A DNA stretch of 64,000 nucleotides, from the NCBI RefSeq assembly GCF_002797875.1, contig NZ_PGFC01000001.1, positions 248,001 through 312,000 of the forward strand, read 5' to 3'. Positions 9,171-20,100 of the stretch are shown piece by piece. Below the pieces are notes generated by a model. The model was not told where the DNA came from, did no database searches, and saw only the letters and a list, made by a program, of their open reading frames with translations. The translations under genes were made by a program, and so were the position numbers. How positions within the stretch are numbered: position 1 is the first letter of the stretch; each line of letters begins with the position of its first letter. Origin of the DNA: Pseudoscardovia suis (GTDB lineage: Bacteria > Actinomycetota > Actinomycetes > Actinomycetales > Bifidobacteriaceae).

Positions 9171-9791
9171 ATGAGAATCGCGCTGACCGGTGGAATCGGA
9201 GCGGGCAAAAGCACGGTTTCTGCGTATCTGCAGCAACTGGGGGCAGTGGTGGTGGATTATGATGCGATTTCGCGCGACCTCACTGCGGCAGGAGGCGCGG
9301 CGATTGAACCTGTGCGAGTAGCGTTCGGCGATGAAGCGATTGCAGCTGACGGCTCCATGGACCGTGCGTGGGTGGCCAGGCATGTGTTCGCCGAGACCGC
9401 ACAGGCGGAACAGATGCGGCATCGCCTTGAATCCATCATCCACCCACTCGTCTATGCCGCCGCACAGCGCCTTGATTCGCAGGTTCCTGCGGGAAGCGTC
9501 GTGATCCATGACATTCCGCTGTTGGCGGAAGTCATCGACACGATTCCCTTTTCGTTCGACCATATCGTGGTAGTGGAAACCGATGACGAGATACGGATAG
9601 AGCGGTTGATGGAAAACCGCTCAATGACGCGGCATCAGGCGCAGGAGAGGATCAATTCCCAAAGCGCTGAAGACTCACGGCGCGACTTGGCGGATGCGAT
9701 AGTTGCCAACAACGACGGCATCGCTGCCTTGCATGCGAGGCTCGACATCCTGTGGGACCAATGGCAGCGGGAAATCACCCACGCCGCGTGA
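9171..9791 (+). CDS. coaE: Dephospho-CoA kinase
   Basis: Last step of coenzyme A synthesis: ATP-dependent phosphorylation of the 3'-OH of dephospho-CoA. 206 aa. The P-loop is at the very N-terminus (MRIALTGGIGAGKSTVS), followed by VVDYDAISRDL, a helical CoA-binding region with HPLV, DIPLLAE and a C-terminal lid with IERLMENRSMTRHQAQERINSQ. Start ATG 9171 has GAGGAG 4 bases upstream; the open frame extending to 8976 is not used. It is followed after 81 bp by uvrB, so co-transcription is possible. Confidence 0.95.
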   Translation: MRIALTGGIGAGKSTVSAYLQQLGAVVVDYDAISRDLTAAGGAAIEPVRVAFGDEAIAADGSMDRAWVARHVFAETAQAEQMRHRLESIIHPLVYAAAQRLDSQVPAGSVVIHDIPLLAEVIDTIPFSFDHIVVVETDDEIRIERLMENRSMTRHQAQERINSQSAEDSRRDLADAIVANNDGIAALHARLDILWDQWQREITHAA

Positions 9792-9872
9792 CCCGGGATA
9801 CAGCGTGCCGCCCTGGCGATGCAGTATCGCCATTATCCGGACACACCACCAGACAGCAGAAAGCAACACATC

Positions 9873-11981
9873 ATGGGTGAGATAATCCGCACGAACAAGC
9901 CGTTCGTCGTCAAGTCGCCATACAAGCCGGCAGGCGACCAGCCGAAGGCTATCAAGGAACTCGCCGAGCGCATCGAAAACGGCGAAAACGACGTCGTGCT
10001 CATGGGCGCCACCGGCACGGGCAAGACCGCCACCACCGCGTGGCTCATTGAGAAATTGCAGCGCCCCACGCTCATCCTCGAGCCCAACAAGACGCTTGCT
10101 GCGCAGCTGTGCGCTGAATTCCGCGAACTGATGCCCGACAATGCCGTCAACTACTTCGTGTCGTACTACGACTATTACCAGCCGGAGGCATACATACCCC
10201 AGACAGACACATACATCGAGAAGGATTCCAACATCAACGACGATGTGGAGCGCTTGCGCCACCGCGCGACCGCCGATTTGCTCACACGCCGCGACTGCGT
10301 GGTCGTCGCCACGGTCTCATGCATCTACGGCTTGGGCACGCCGGAGGAATACGCGGGGAGGATGCTGTTCCTCCATGAGGGCGACCAGATCGACCGCGAC
10401 GACCTGTTGCGCACGTTTGTTTCGATGCAATACAAGCGCAATGACATCGCGTTCACCCGCGGCACCTTCCGTGTGCGCGGCGATACCGTCGAGATCATTC
10501 CGGTCTATGAGGAGCTCGCGGTGCGCATCGAGTTCTTCGGCGATGAAATCGACGCGATTTCCACTCTGCATCCTCTCACCGGCGATGTGATCGAACGGGT
10601 GCATGACGTGCATATCTTCCCCGCGTCCCATTACATCGCGGGTGAGGAAAGGCTGTCGCGAGCGATCGATTCCATACGAGCCGAACTCAAGGACCGCACG
10701 GCGGAGCTGCGCAAGCAAGGCAAGGAGCTTGAAGCGCAGCGCCTGACGATGCGCACGACGTATGACCTCGAGATGCTCGAGCAAATCGGCACATGCTCGG
10801 GTGTCGAGAACTACTCGCGGCATCTTGACGGACGAGCGCCGGGCACACCGCCGCACACACTGCTTGATTTCTTTCCTGACGACTTCCTGCTCGTCATTGA
10901 CGAATCCCATGTCACGGTGCCCCAGATCGGCGCCATGTATGAAGGCGACGCCAGTCGCAAGCGCACGCTTGTCGAACATGGTTTCCGCCTGCCCAGCGCA
11001 ATGGACAACCGTCCTCTCAAATGGGATGAATTCCTCCAGCGTGTGGGGCAGACGGTGTATCTGTCCGCCACGCCGGGTGACTACGAACTGGGTCTGTCCG
11101 ATGGGGTGGTGGAGCAGATCATCCGACCCACCGGCCTGCTCGACCCCAAGATCGAGGTTAAGCCTGTCGAAGGGCAGGTCGACGATCTGCTCGGTCAGAT
11201 CAAGGACCGCGTGGCGAAGGGGGAGCGTGTGCTCGTCACGACGCTCACGAAGAAGATGGCGGAGGACCTCACCGACTATCTGCTCGAACGTGACATCAAG
11301 GTCGAATACCTGCATTCCGACGTCGACACCTTGAAGCGCGTCGAGCTGCTGCGCGAATTGCGCGAAGGCACGATCGACGTGATTGTTGGCATCAACCTGC
11401 TGCGCGAGGGCCTCGACCTGCCTGAGGTGTCGCTTGTGGCGATCCTCGACGCCGACAAGGAAGGCTTCCTGCGTTCCTACCGTTCGCTGATTCAGACAAT
11501 CGGTCGCGCGGCGCGAAACGTCAACGGTACCGTCATCATGTATGCGGATGACATCACGGAATCCATGCAAAAGGCCATCGACGAGACGGAACGCCGCCGT
11601 CGCATCCAGATCGCCTACAACAAGGAGCACCACATCGACCCGCAGCCGCTGCGCAAGAAAATCAGCGATGTCAACGACATGCTCGCCAAGGAGGACGTCG
11701 ACACGGAGACGCTGCTTGCCGGCGGCTATCGCAACGCCGGCAAGGCGGGCAATTCGCATTACGGGCTTCCCGCGACCGACGCGAAACAGGCGGCGGCTGT
11801 GCGCGGCGACCTCGAGACCGCCGGGCTGCCGGCCAAGGACCTCGCCGAGCTCATCCGCCAGCTGTCCGACCAGATGCACACCGCGGCCGAGCAGCTGCAG
11901 TTCGAGCTGGCGGCGCGGTTGCGCGACGAGATTCGCGACCTGAAGAAGGAGCTGCGGCAGATGAACGACGCAGCGAAGTGA
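9873..11981 (+). CDS. uvrB: UvrABC excision repair helicase subunit B
   Basis: Nucleotide excision repair damage-verification helicase, 702 aa from ATG 9873. Walker A GATGTGKT at residues 46-53, the DNA-clamping beta-hairpin [21 protein letters not shown], helicase motifs through [12 protein letters not shown], and a C-terminal UVR coiled motif ([20 protein letters not shown]) that binds UvrC/UvrA. The frame is open to an ATG at 9819, but family N-termini begin near [20 protein letters not shown], favouring 9873. Neither start has a strong ribosome site. No clear LexA box is visible in the 81-bp upstream gap, although GGCGAT-N5-ATCGCC forms a small palindrome at about 9816-9832. Confidence 0.95.
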   Translation: MGEIIRTNKPFVVKSPYKPAGDQPKAIKELAERIENGENDVVLMGATGTGKTATTAWLIEKLQRPTLILEPNKTLAAQLCAEFRELMPDNAVNYFVSYYDYYQPEAYIPQTDTYIEKDSNINDDVERLRHRATADLLTRRDCVVVATVSCIYGLGTPEEYAGRMLFLHEGDQIDRDDLLRTFVSMQYKRNDIAFTRGTFRVRGDTVEIIPVYEELAVRIEFFGDEIDAISTLHPLTGDVIERVHDVHIFPASHYIAGEERLSRAIDSIRAELKDRTAELRKQGKELEAQRLTMRTTYDLEMLEQIGTCSGVENYSRHLDGRAPGTPPHTLLDFFPDDFLLVIDESHVTVPQIGAMYEGDASRKRTLVEHGFRLPSAMDNRPLKWDEFLQRVGQTVYLSATPGDYELGLSDGVVEQIIRPTGLLDPKIEVKPVEGQVDDLLGQIKDRVAKGERVLVTTLTKKMAEDLTDYLLERDIKVEYLHSDVDTLKRVELLRELREGTIDVIVGINLLREGLDLPEVSLVAILDADKEGFLRSYRSLIQTIGRAARNVNGTVIMYADDITESMQKAIDETERRRRIQIAYNKEHHIDPQPLRKKISDVNDMLAKEDVDTETLLAGGYRNAGKAGNSHYGLPATDAKQAAAVRGDLETAGLPAKDLAELIRQLSDQMHTAAEQLQFELAARLRDEIRDLKKELRQMNDAAK

Positions 11982-12085
11982 ACACCTGCGAGCATGGTTG
12001 GGCGCCTGCGGACATGGGCCATCGCCTTCACACATGGGCGGGCGCCGGCAAACATGGATGGGCGCTGGCGCGTGAGGCCGTTATG

Positions 12086-12091
12086 TACACT
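12086..12091 (+). promoter_or_regulatory. -10 element, probable leaderless promoter of the TerC gene
   Basis: TACACT ends 7 bases before the ATG at 12099, so transcription should begin at or next to the start codon. No Shine-Dalgarno is present. Together these suggest a leaderless mRNA, a common mode in actinobacteria. Confidence 0.45.
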
Positions 12092-12098
12092 GGGATGT

Positions 12099-13217
12099 AT
12101 GTCTGAAACACCTGTGCTCTTCATGGTCATCACCTACGCCGTGCTCGCGGTGTTCTTCGTCGTCGACATCCTCATCATCGGCCGGCGCCCCCACGTGCCC
12201 AGCACGAAGGAATGCGTGCAGCACATCGCGTTCTTCGTCGCCGCCGCCCTGATCTTCGGCGGCATCATGTGGGCGGTCGCCGGCCCCAAGCCTGCGGTGG
12301 AGTTCTATTCGGGCTGGCTCACCGAGTATTCGCTGAGCATCGACAACCTGTTCGTGTTCGTCATCATCATGTCGAACTTCGCAGTGCCCCGCAAGCTGCA
12401 AAAATACGTGCTGTCCATCGGCATCACGATCGCGTTGGTGCTGCGTGGCATCTTCATCGCCCTCGGCGCCGCCATCCTCACCCGGTTCACCTGGGTGTTC
12501 TTCCTGTTCGGCGCATTCCTGCTCGTCACCGCCGCCAAGCTGCTCAAGGGCGACGATGACGACGAGGAATACCATGAGAACGTCCTGATCCGCGGCCTGC
12601 GCAAGATCATGCCGATTTCCGACGAATACGACGGAGAGAAGCTGCGCACCGTCGTCGATGGTCGCAAGGTGTTCACACCCATGCTCATCGTGTTCTTCGC
12701 CATCGGCACCACCGACGTGATGTTCGCGTTCGATTCGATCCCCGCGATCTTCGGCCTGACCCGCGATCCGTTCATCGTGTTCACCTCCAACATCTTCGCC
12801 CTCCTTGGCTTGCAGCAGCTGTACTTCCTCCTTGGCAAGCTCATCGACGAACTCGTCTACCTGCCGCTGGGTCTTTCCGCGGTGCTCGCGTTCATCGGCG
12901 TCAAGCTCATCATGGAGGCGTTGCACGGCAACACGCTGCCGTTCATCAATGGTGGCCACGGATTCGAAGCGGTGCCGGAGATTCCCACGTGGCTGTCGCT
13001 GGTGGTCATCGTCGTGTGCCTGGGACTGGCATCCGTGGCATCGGTCATCAAGATGCGCCAGATGGCGTCCCGGGAGACCGCGGCGGAGGCGGGGACAGCC
13101 AAGGGCGAGGCGGTGTCCCGTTCCGCGGCCGCGGAAGGCGAGGAGCTGGTCCGCGAGCAGCTCGCCTCGGGCGTCCAGCCAGACCATGGCAAGGACGGCG
13201 CTCAAGCACTCCGCTAG
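12099..13217 (+). CDS. TerC-family integral membrane protein
   Basis: TerC/Alx-type polytopic membrane protein, 372 aa with about nine hydrophobic spans. The family is linked to tellurite resistance, manganese export and metal loading of exported proteins; the substrate here is unknown. Hallmarks seen: the acidic in-membrane motifs LTEYSLSIDNLFVFVIIMSNF and IGTTDVMFAFDSIPAIFGLTRDPFIVFTSNIFALLGL. A cytoplasmic acidic loop (GDDDDEEYHE) sits mid-chain and the C-terminus is a charged tail of about 60 residues. The chosen start MSETPVLF lacks an SD and probably begins the transcript; the longer frame from 11994 is unlikely. No functional partner is adjacent. Confidence 0.9.
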   Translation: MSETPVLFMVITYAVLAVFFVVDILIIGRRPHVPSTKECVQHIAFFVAAALIFGGIMWAVAGPKPAVEFYSGWLTEYSLSIDNLFVFVIIMSNFAVPRKLQKYVLSIGITIALVLRGIFIALGAAILTRFTWVFFLFGAFLLVTAAKLLKGDDDDEEYHENVLIRGLRKIMPISDEYDGEKLRTVVDGRKVFTPMLIVFFAIGTTDVMFAFDSIPAIFGLTRDPFIVFTSNIFALLGLQQLYFLLGKLIDELVYLPLGLSAVLAFIGVKLIMEALHGNTLPFINGGHGFEAVPEIPTWLSLVVIVVCLGLASVASVIKMRQMASRETAAEAGTAKGEAVSRSAAAEGEELVREQLASGVQPDHGKDGAQALR

Positions 13218-13356
13218 GCAGGGAAGACGGATTTTTCCGTGGAATTTCCTATTGAAAATCGTTTGACGACTCAGTTGCACAGGGTGCGGACATACAACCC
13301 CGTTTTGGGGGAATTGTGCTGAGGCTGAACATTGGGTGACGTGCCGCGTGTTCGCC

Positions 13357-13384
13357 TTGCTCCGTCGTGAAGAATCTGTAGTAT
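13357..13384 (+). promoter_or_regulatory. Likely pyk promoter
   Basis: TTGCTC (13357-13362) and TAGTAT (13379-13384) with 16-bp spacing are plausible -35 and -10 boxes 65 bp upstream of the pyk ATG. AGGTAGG at 13436-13442 is the probable ribosome site. Confidence 0.5.
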
Positions 13385-13448
13385 GTCAATTGTGAAATTT
13401 GGGATTCGCTCCCATTCCATACATAACAAGAAACAGGTAGGCATTTCC

Positions 13449-14894
13449 ATGCGCAAAGCAAAAATCGTCGACACCATCGGTCCCGCGACCAGCTCTCTTG
13501 AAGTACTGACAGAACTTGTCAAGGCCGGCATGGACGTGGCCCGCATCAACCGTTCGCACGGCACCACCGAGGAACACAACGCCGTGTACAAGAACATCCG
13601 CCAGGCAGCAAAGAACGTCGGCCGTAACGTGGCCGTGCTCGTGGACCTCCAGGGCCCGAAGATTCGCTGCGGCTGGTTCGAGAAGAACGCCGAGGGCGAG
13701 GACAAGGTGCAGCTGGAGCCGGGCCAGCAGTTCATCATCACGACCGATGACATCATCGGCAACAAGGATCGCGTCTCCACCACGTTCAAGGGCCTCCCGG
13801 GCGATTGCAAGCCTGGCGACCCGATCCTGATCGACGATGGCAAGGTGCGCCTCGAGGTCACCAAGGTCGAAGGCAACGACGTGTACACCAAGGTTGTCGT
13901 CGCCGGCCCCGTGTCCTCCCACAAGGGCATCAACCTGCCGGGCGTGGCCGTGAGCCTGCCCGCCCTGACCGAGAAGGACCAGGAGGATCTGCGCTGGGCA
14001 ATCCGCACCGGCGCCGACATCATCGCCATGTCCTTCGTGCGTTTCGCCACCGACATCGACCGCGCCCATGAGATCATGGACGAGGAAGGCCGCCGCATCC
14101 CGATCGTGGCAAAGATCGAGAAGCCGCAGGCAGTCGAGAACCTCGAAGAGATCGTCAAGACCTTCGACGGCATCATGGTGGCCCGTGGCGATATGGCTGT
14201 CGAAATGCCGTTCGAAGAGGTTCCGCTCATCACCAAGGAATGCATCACCCTTGCTCGTCGCTACGGCAAGCCGGTCATCGTGGCAACCGAAGTCCTCGGC
14301 TCCATGGTGCACTCTCCGGTTCCGTCCCGTGCAGAAGCCTCCGATTGCTCCAACGCTGTGCTTGACGGCGCTGACGCAACGATGACCTCCAACGAGACCG
14401 CTGTCGGCGAATACCCGGTTGAGACCGTCGCCACGATGGCCCGCATCTCCAACTACGCCACCGATCACGGATTCGACCGCATCCCGGCGATCAACGACAT
14501 GGTCGTGACCGATTCCTCCGCAGTGGCTGACGCCGCCGTGCAGCTGGCCCGCACAATCAACGCCAAGTGCATCGCCGCCTTCTCCATGACCGGCGACACC
14601 GTGCACCGCATCTCCGCTCAGCGTCCGTCCTGCCCGATCTACGGCCTGTCCAACAATGAGCACACCACCCGTTGGCTGGCTCTCTCGTGGGGCACCGAGT
14701 CCTTCACGCTGCAGACCGAATACCACGGCCTGCTGCGCAACCAGCTCATGGACCTCGCTGACAGCGTGCTCAAGGAGCAGGGCAAGGTTCAGGACGGCGA
14801 CACCATCGTGGTGCTCGGCAGCTCCGACCGCTCTCACATCCCCGGCAAGACGAACTCCATCTACGTCCACACCGTGGGCAACTCCGAGGAGTGA
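13449..14894 (+). CDS. pyk: Pyruvate kinase
   Basis: Converts phosphoenolpyruvate and ADP to pyruvate and ATP, the lower end of the bifid shunt. 481 aa, usual length. Seen: the N-terminal MRKAKIVDTIGPATSS, the substrate-binding RINRSHG, VDLQGPKIR, the catalytic Lys motif IPIVAKIEKPQAVENLEEIV, the metal-binding GIMVARGDMAVEMPFEEVP and SNETAVGEYPVETV. The C-terminal allosteric domain is complete. Codon bias is strong. The start is ATG 13449; an upstream in-frame ATG at 13383 overlaps the -10 box and is rejected. The gene ends before a perfect hairpin at 15057-15107. Confidence 0.97.
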   Translation: MRKAKIVDTIGPATSSLEVLTELVKAGMDVARINRSHGTTEEHNAVYKNIRQAAKNVGRNVAVLVDLQGPKIRCGWFEKNAEGEDKVQLEPGQQFIITTDDIIGNKDRVSTTFKGLPGDCKPGDPILIDDGKVRLEVTKVEGNDVYTKVVVAGPVSSHKGINLPGVAVSLPALTEKDQEDLRWAIRTGADIIAMSFVRFATDIDRAHEIMDEEGRRIPIVAKIEKPQAVENLEEIVKTFDGIMVARGDMAVEMPFEEVPLITKECITLARRYGKPVIVATEVLGSMVHSPVPSRAEASDCSNAVLDGADATMTSNETAVGEYPVETVATMARISNYATDHGFDRIPAINDMVVTDSSAVADAAVQLARTINAKCIAAFSMTGDTVHRISAQRPSCPIYGLSNNEHTTRWLALSWGTESFTLQTEYHGLLRNQLMDLADSVLKEQGKVQDGDTIVVLGSSDRSHIPGKTNSIYVHTVGNSEE

Positions 14895-15056
14895 GTTCAC
14901 GCGCATAGCGAAGCCGGTGCAATGCCGCGTTTCGTATGCGGGTGTGTAGTTTCAGGCTGAGTGGCCAGGCGATATGCCTAGCTGCCCAGCTTTTTCATGC
15001 CCGGGGACAGCCATTCCTTGAGATGGTGAACCATGGGGGATGGTGAACCATGGGAT

Positions 15057-15107
15057 AGATACACGTGTGGGGTGCCGTAATCTCTACGGCACCCCACACG
15101 TGTATCT
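15057..15107. terminator. Perfect 23-bp hairpin between pyk and the pilin gene
   Basis: Arms 15057-15079 and 15085-15107 are exact reverse complements with a 5-base loop ATCTC. It lies between the convergent pyk and pilin genes, where a bidirectional terminator is expected, but there is no classic T-tract on either strand. The preceding 100 bp contains a 15-bp direct repeat, GATGGTGAACCATGG. Confidence 0.7.
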
Positions 15108-15195
15108 GCAGTGGTGTTATTGCCTATCGCGCGGTTCCAAGCGCTACCAGCTCACGGCGTGGTCGGCGCGATCGGCGCAATCGGCGCAATGGACG

Positions 15196-17025
15196 CTACC
15201 GGTGCTTGCGCAGCAGGAGCACGCCGCCAGCGATGAACATCACGCCCACCACGCACAGGAGCGCAATGCCCTGAGCACCCGTGGTGGGAAGGACGCCGCG
15301 GTAGTTCTTCACAAGCAGCACGCTGTCGCTTGCCGAAGAATGGTCGCCGGTGGCGGTGAGCTCATAGACAAGCGTCTGTTTTTGGCCATCTTGCGTGGTC
15401 CAGTCGGTGGTCTCCTCTTTCTTCTGCTCGGAGAACGGCTTGCTGCTGTCGGATTTCTGTGCGACCTTGAGAGTGGCGGTGATCGTCGCATTTGACAGGC
15501 GGTAACCGTCCTTGGTCTTGGTCTCCTTGAGGTAATACGCCGTGCCCGTGGAGCTGGCAGCCAGGCCTTCCACATTGATAGCGCCTTTGGAATTCGTCGA
15601 GAGGACGGTTTCCTTACCGTTCGGATCGTACTCATAGGTTGTCGTTCCGTCACTTGCCTCGTTCTTGGTGAAGCGCAGCAGGCTCGCGTCCGTGCACTTC
15701 GAGTCGGAGTACATCGCGAACTCCACGCCTTCGAGCGGGTCGTCGGTGTTGCCGTCCTGCTTGTTGGCCACGAGGTTATACGTGTAGACATACGGGTGCT
15801 CGGCGGGGGTCTTCTCGCCGTCAGCTGCAGCGTTCGGGTTGTGCTGGTAGGTCACGTCATACTCATTGCCGATGGCTGTGTTGATCGGGGCATCCTGGGA
15901 AAGATGCGCGGTGTAATAGAGCTTGACCCACTTGCCAGCGAGGTTGAGATTCGTCTTGTTGTTCTTGTAGGCATCGCTCGTGGTGGTGTTGCTGCCGAAC
16001 TGCCACACGAGGGATGTCGCGCCCGTCGAGGGGTCAGTCTGCTTGAGCTGCGGCTCGAGCTCCATGTCATACAGGCTGTTTTTCTCGCTGAACGCCGTGT
16101 CGTCGGTGGTTGTTGCGAAATCCGTGCCGACTTCGATCGCATCCGTCTTCTCATACACAAGGCTGCTGTCAAGGGTGTCGTTCATGGTAAACCAGAAGCC
16201 ATTGTCCTGGAAATTAGTCGTCCAATCGCTGGGGATGTGGAACGTCAGCTGGTAGTGGATCGGCGTGTTTTCGTTGACGATCGCAGCCTTGCGCTGGTTC
16301 GTGTAATCCTTCGAGGAAAGATCGCCGCTCGTCGGGGCGTCCACGATGTTCTTGTGGGAGACAGGCGTGGAGGACTTGACGTTCACGGTCACGTCACCGG
16401 CGATTGGCTTGGTGATGACGAGCGATAGTGGGGAGTTGTCCACGGTGCGGGAAGGAGCTGCGGTATCGGGGTTGGTTGTTTCGGCGATGAGGTACCAGCC
16501 GTATTCGATGCCTGACAGTTTGCGGCTTCCATCTGTTTCATGAGAGAAGTCCGTGTCTGTCTTTGACGCCGCCACGTTGTTGTCGACCAGTGCTTTGTAC
16601 AGCTTGTTTGCAAAGTTGTGAGCATCGGTGTCCGAGAGGCTTTCCTGGTTCTGGGCAAGCAGCGAGATGGCGGCGATCACATCGTCCTCGGAGGATGTGG
16701 AGCTGATCGTGGCGCTGTCGCTGCTCGATGTGATGGGGAGTCCCTCGGCTGCCGTGCGCACGTACGGCAGATAGGCGTCGCTGATATCGACATTGAGCGT
16801 GCCGTTGGAATTGAGCGCGCCGTTGGAGCTGGTGCCGGTGATGCGAATGGGCTCCCAGGCTTCGAACGTGCGGTCTTTGAGACTGCTTGAGGATTCCAAC
16901 GTAATGCTGCCGGTGGTCGCGGCGTTTGCCAAGGTGGCCGGGAGCAGCACCGCCGCTACCATCGCGACGATGGCCGCGATGGCTGCGAGCAGCGTGCCGC
17001 GGGATTTATTGGTTGTGACACTCAT
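15196..17025 (-). CDS. Sortase-dependent major pilin (LPTTG backbone subunit)
   Basis: Cell-wall-anchored pilus backbone protein, 609 aa. The signal peptide is followed by cleavage near LANA-ATTG. The chain has isopeptide/Cna-B-like modules, an E-box in YYLKETKTKDGY near the C-terminus, and a sorting signal LPTTGAQG with a hydrophobic span and RKHR tail. A canonical YPK pilin motif is not obvious. Start ATG 17025 (MSVTTNKSRGTLL) has AAAGGAA upstream on the minus strand; the frame upstream of it to 17319 is non-coding. It is the last gene of the pilus locus, 115 bp after the tip pilin. Pili of this class mediate adhesion in bifidobacteria (family knowledge). Confidence 0.92.
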   Translation of the reverse strand: MSVTTNKSRGTLLAAIAAIVAMVAAVLLPATLANAATTGSITLESSSSLKDRTFEAWEPIRITGTSSNGALNSNGTLNVDISDAYLPYVRTAAEGLPITSSSDSATISSTSSEDDVIAAISLLAQNQESLSDTDAHNFANKLYKALVDNNVAASKTDTDFSHETDGSRKLSGIEYGWYLIAETTNPDTAAPSRTVDNSPLSLVITKPIAGDVTVNVKSSTPVSHKNIVDAPTSGDLSSKDYTNQRKAAIVNENTPIHYQLTFHIPSDWTTNFQDNGFWFTMNDTLDSSLVYEKTDAIEVGTDFATTTDDTAFSEKNSLYDMELEPQLKQTDPSTGATSLVWQFGSNTTTSDAYKNNKTNLNLAGKWVKLYYTAHLSQDAPINTAIGNEYDVTYQHNPNAAADGEKTPAEHPYVYTYNLVANKQDGNTDDPLEGVEFAMYSDSKCTDASLLRFTKNEASDGTTTYEYDPNGKETVLSTNSKGAINVEGLAASSTGTAYYLKETKTKDGYRLSNATITATLKVAQKSDSSKPFSEQKKEETTDWTTQDGQKQTLVYELTATGDHSSASDSVLLVKNYRGVLPTTGAQGIALLCVVGVMFIAGGVLLLRKHR

Positions 17026-17140
17026 GGTGTCGGTTCCTTTCTCTTCTGATGAATTCATCAATGTGACAAGTGTTGTATTGGTGTTTTGGGGAGGCGTGGG
17101 GTGAACCGGAATGGTTCGTCGGCGCTTCATGGATTCCGTG

Positions 17141-20100
17141 TCATTCGGCTGACCTCCTGCGTCGTGCGTGCCGCGAGGCGGTGCCGCGGTGCCGTGCCTT
17201 GCGTGAATCCGTGAACGCCAGCATCGTGCCGCCCAGAAGCACGGCTCCGCCGAGCCCCATGATGAGGCACAGGCCGCCTGCGCGCCCGGTGTTGGGCAGG
17301 AAGTACCGCTTGCGTTCATTGGTCAGGGTGATGACGGGCACCGCTGCCTCATGGGATGAGGTGTTCGGCACCGAGTCGACGACCTTCGTGCCGTCGAAGG
17401 TGACGCTCAGATCGGTGGCAATCGTCACGGTATGTGTCTGGGAGGGCGTCTCGTAGCCACTCGGAGCCTTCGTTTCAGTCAGCGTGTAAGTGCCAGGCTG
17501 CAGGTTGCTGAAGAACAGGTAGCCGTTCGTGCCGGTCGTCTGGTCAAGTGAGACCGTCGTGCCGCCGTCATCGGTGCCGGTGAGCGTGAACTCCGCTCCG
17601 CTAAGACCGGTGGAGGGGTTCACGGAATCCGTCTTGTGGATGGCGAGCGACGTGGTGTGGTTCTGCGGCGTGTTCGCCCACGAAATGGTGGAGGCGTCGG
17701 GGTATTCGTCAGCTGTCGTCGGGTTGTCGGTCACAGTGAAGTAGATGCGGTCCGAACGCAGGTTGTAGCCATCGGGGGCCACGGTCTCCACAAGGTAATA
17801 TTGCGTGCCGGTGACCAATGACCAGCCGTCCTTGTCCTGATCGCCGTAGATGGTCGTGACGCCGTCCGGACCGGTCGTGAACTCCTTGTCGGTCACCAGT
17901 GAATTGTCGGCTGCCTTGTACAGCTGGAACTTTGCGCCCTGCAGAGGCTTGGTGATGTCGCCGGAATCGGTCTTGAGGATTTTGATGCTCGGCACCGAGG
18001 CGCGGCTCGAGGAACTCTGTGAGATTTGCGCCGATTGCTGCACGCTGTCGGACTGTCCATACAACGACGCCTTGTTCGAATATGTCACGCTGCCAGTTCC
18101 CTTGAGATACGCCGCATACCTCACGGTCACCGGCGTCTTGTCAGGGAACGTGATCGCCAGCGTATTCGAAACACTATCCATGTGATAGGAGACGCCTTCG
18201 CTGGGTGTTGCCTGGAGCGAGGTCACATCGAGCAGCAGGTTGCTTGACATCACATCCTCGAGCGTGAGCGTATCGCCGGAATGATTGATGTCGGCGCCCG
18301 CAGGGTTGAGGTTGAGCTTGAACGTGACGATGCGCGTCGTCGGATCAAAGGACGTCTGCTCCTTGCTCACGGTCTTCTTCGTGTAGGTGAAGTTCACGGC
18401 GCCGGAGCTGGCGGAGCCCCAGTTCGCTGTGTTGGTGAGCGTCACCGTGCCGTTGTCGGAATCCGCCGCCTGCTGGTTCAGCGTCTGCAACGCCGTGGCA
18501 TCCTTGACGATCAGGTAGTAGGTGAGTGCGTAATACGTGTAGTAGGCGTCGCCGTTCTTGGCAATGGCGCCGGAGGGCACGTGAATGGTGGCGCCTGTGC
18601 TCGTGTCGGTGTGGGTGACCGCGGCGGTGCCATAGTTTCCTTGATAATACTGGTCGTTGCTGCCAGCGATCCTGTCTTGGTTCCAGACGCCGACCTGAGC
18701 GGTCGAGGCATAGGCGAGCAGCGATGTATCGAACTGATCGTCGATGTCGAACTCGTCGGCAGATACGCCTTGCAGTGTCAGCGTGAACTTGTACAGCGGC
18801 AGCTGCACGCCATCGGCGTCATAGGTGCCGGCCTGCTCGCATTTCTTCGAAATGGATTGCTGCACCGGTATCGTGGAGGCACTCACGTTTTGCTCTTGGC
18901 CGTTCGCTGCCACCGTTGCGTTGTTCTGATGGGAGGCGCGCCAATCGGTGGGATTGCTCTTTACCAACGCCAGCCATGCCTTGTCGTTCTTGGTCTCGAG
19001 CGTCACACTGATCGTGCGGTTCTCGGCGCTCGCCTTGAGGCCGGGCGTCGTGTGCGCTTCGTCTTGGTAGAACGTGATGACGACCTTCGACGAATCGGAG
19101 GAATCCACGGTGTACGATTCGCCGGGGGCGAGTCCTGTTACTGCCGCGGAACCGTCCACGTAGGCGTCGATGAGATGATGGTTGCTGTCGTCCCACACAT
19201 TCGGCAGTGTGTCGGTGATGACAAAGCTGGAGAAGCCCTTCGTCGAAACCTTCGATGTGATCTTCCATGTCGTTTTGTCATAATCGGATTTGGATGCGAC
19301 GACGCTCTTGGTGGCCTTCATGTCGAAGTCCTTGCTGACGGTCACGTTGGCATTGGCCGAATACGAGCCGGCTTCTGGGGAATCGGATGCCGTGCTGTTT
19401 CCCACCGGCAGGTCGGCGACGGTCCGAGAACTATCCGTCGTCGTGTCATAGCTGATGGAATACGAGTAGATGCCATCGGTCGCCGGCACGTCGTACTTCC
19501 AGCCCGTGGCGCTCGCGGTGTCGGTGACGCCCAATTGCGACCACGGGATGGTGCGCGTCTCCACTTTGTTGCGGGAGGCGTCGTAGACATCCATCGTGAT
19601 GCCGTCGCCGGCGTAGTGCGTCGTGGATTGCGACGCTTCGTCGATCGTGTCGCTGATTGTGCCTCCCGCCATCGAGACGTGGCGCAGGGAATTGGCGGTG
19701 ATGGTCCAATGGATGATGCGATTCGAGCTGGTCGACGTGTCTGACGTGTCAGCCGTGCCGCTCTTGCCCAGATCGGATAGGCGGATTGTGTGCGTCTCGT
19801 CCGTCGTGGCGGTGTGTTCGGATGCGTCGGGATGGTCGGTGCTTGTGGCGATGACCGTGTTGCGTGTGTTGTCGGCGGTCACGCTGCCGTTGAACTTCGT
19901 GTAATCGATGGCGCCGTCGTAGGTAAGGGTGATTGTCTCGCCGTTCTTCATCGTCGCCGTGGAGAACGCGAAGCCATTGCCGTTCGTCGTGGCGGTGTAG
20001 TCGGCGGAATTGCCGGAGACCTTGAGGCTCGACGGGTCGTAGGTGATGGCGCTGCCGCTGATTGCGTCAGTGAGCTGCACGTTCGTGCTGATGCCGGTGG

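Noticed and set aside
9816-9832. LexA box upstream of uvrB
   Set aside because: The palindrome GGCGAT-N5-ATCGCC does not resemble an actinobacterial LexA site.
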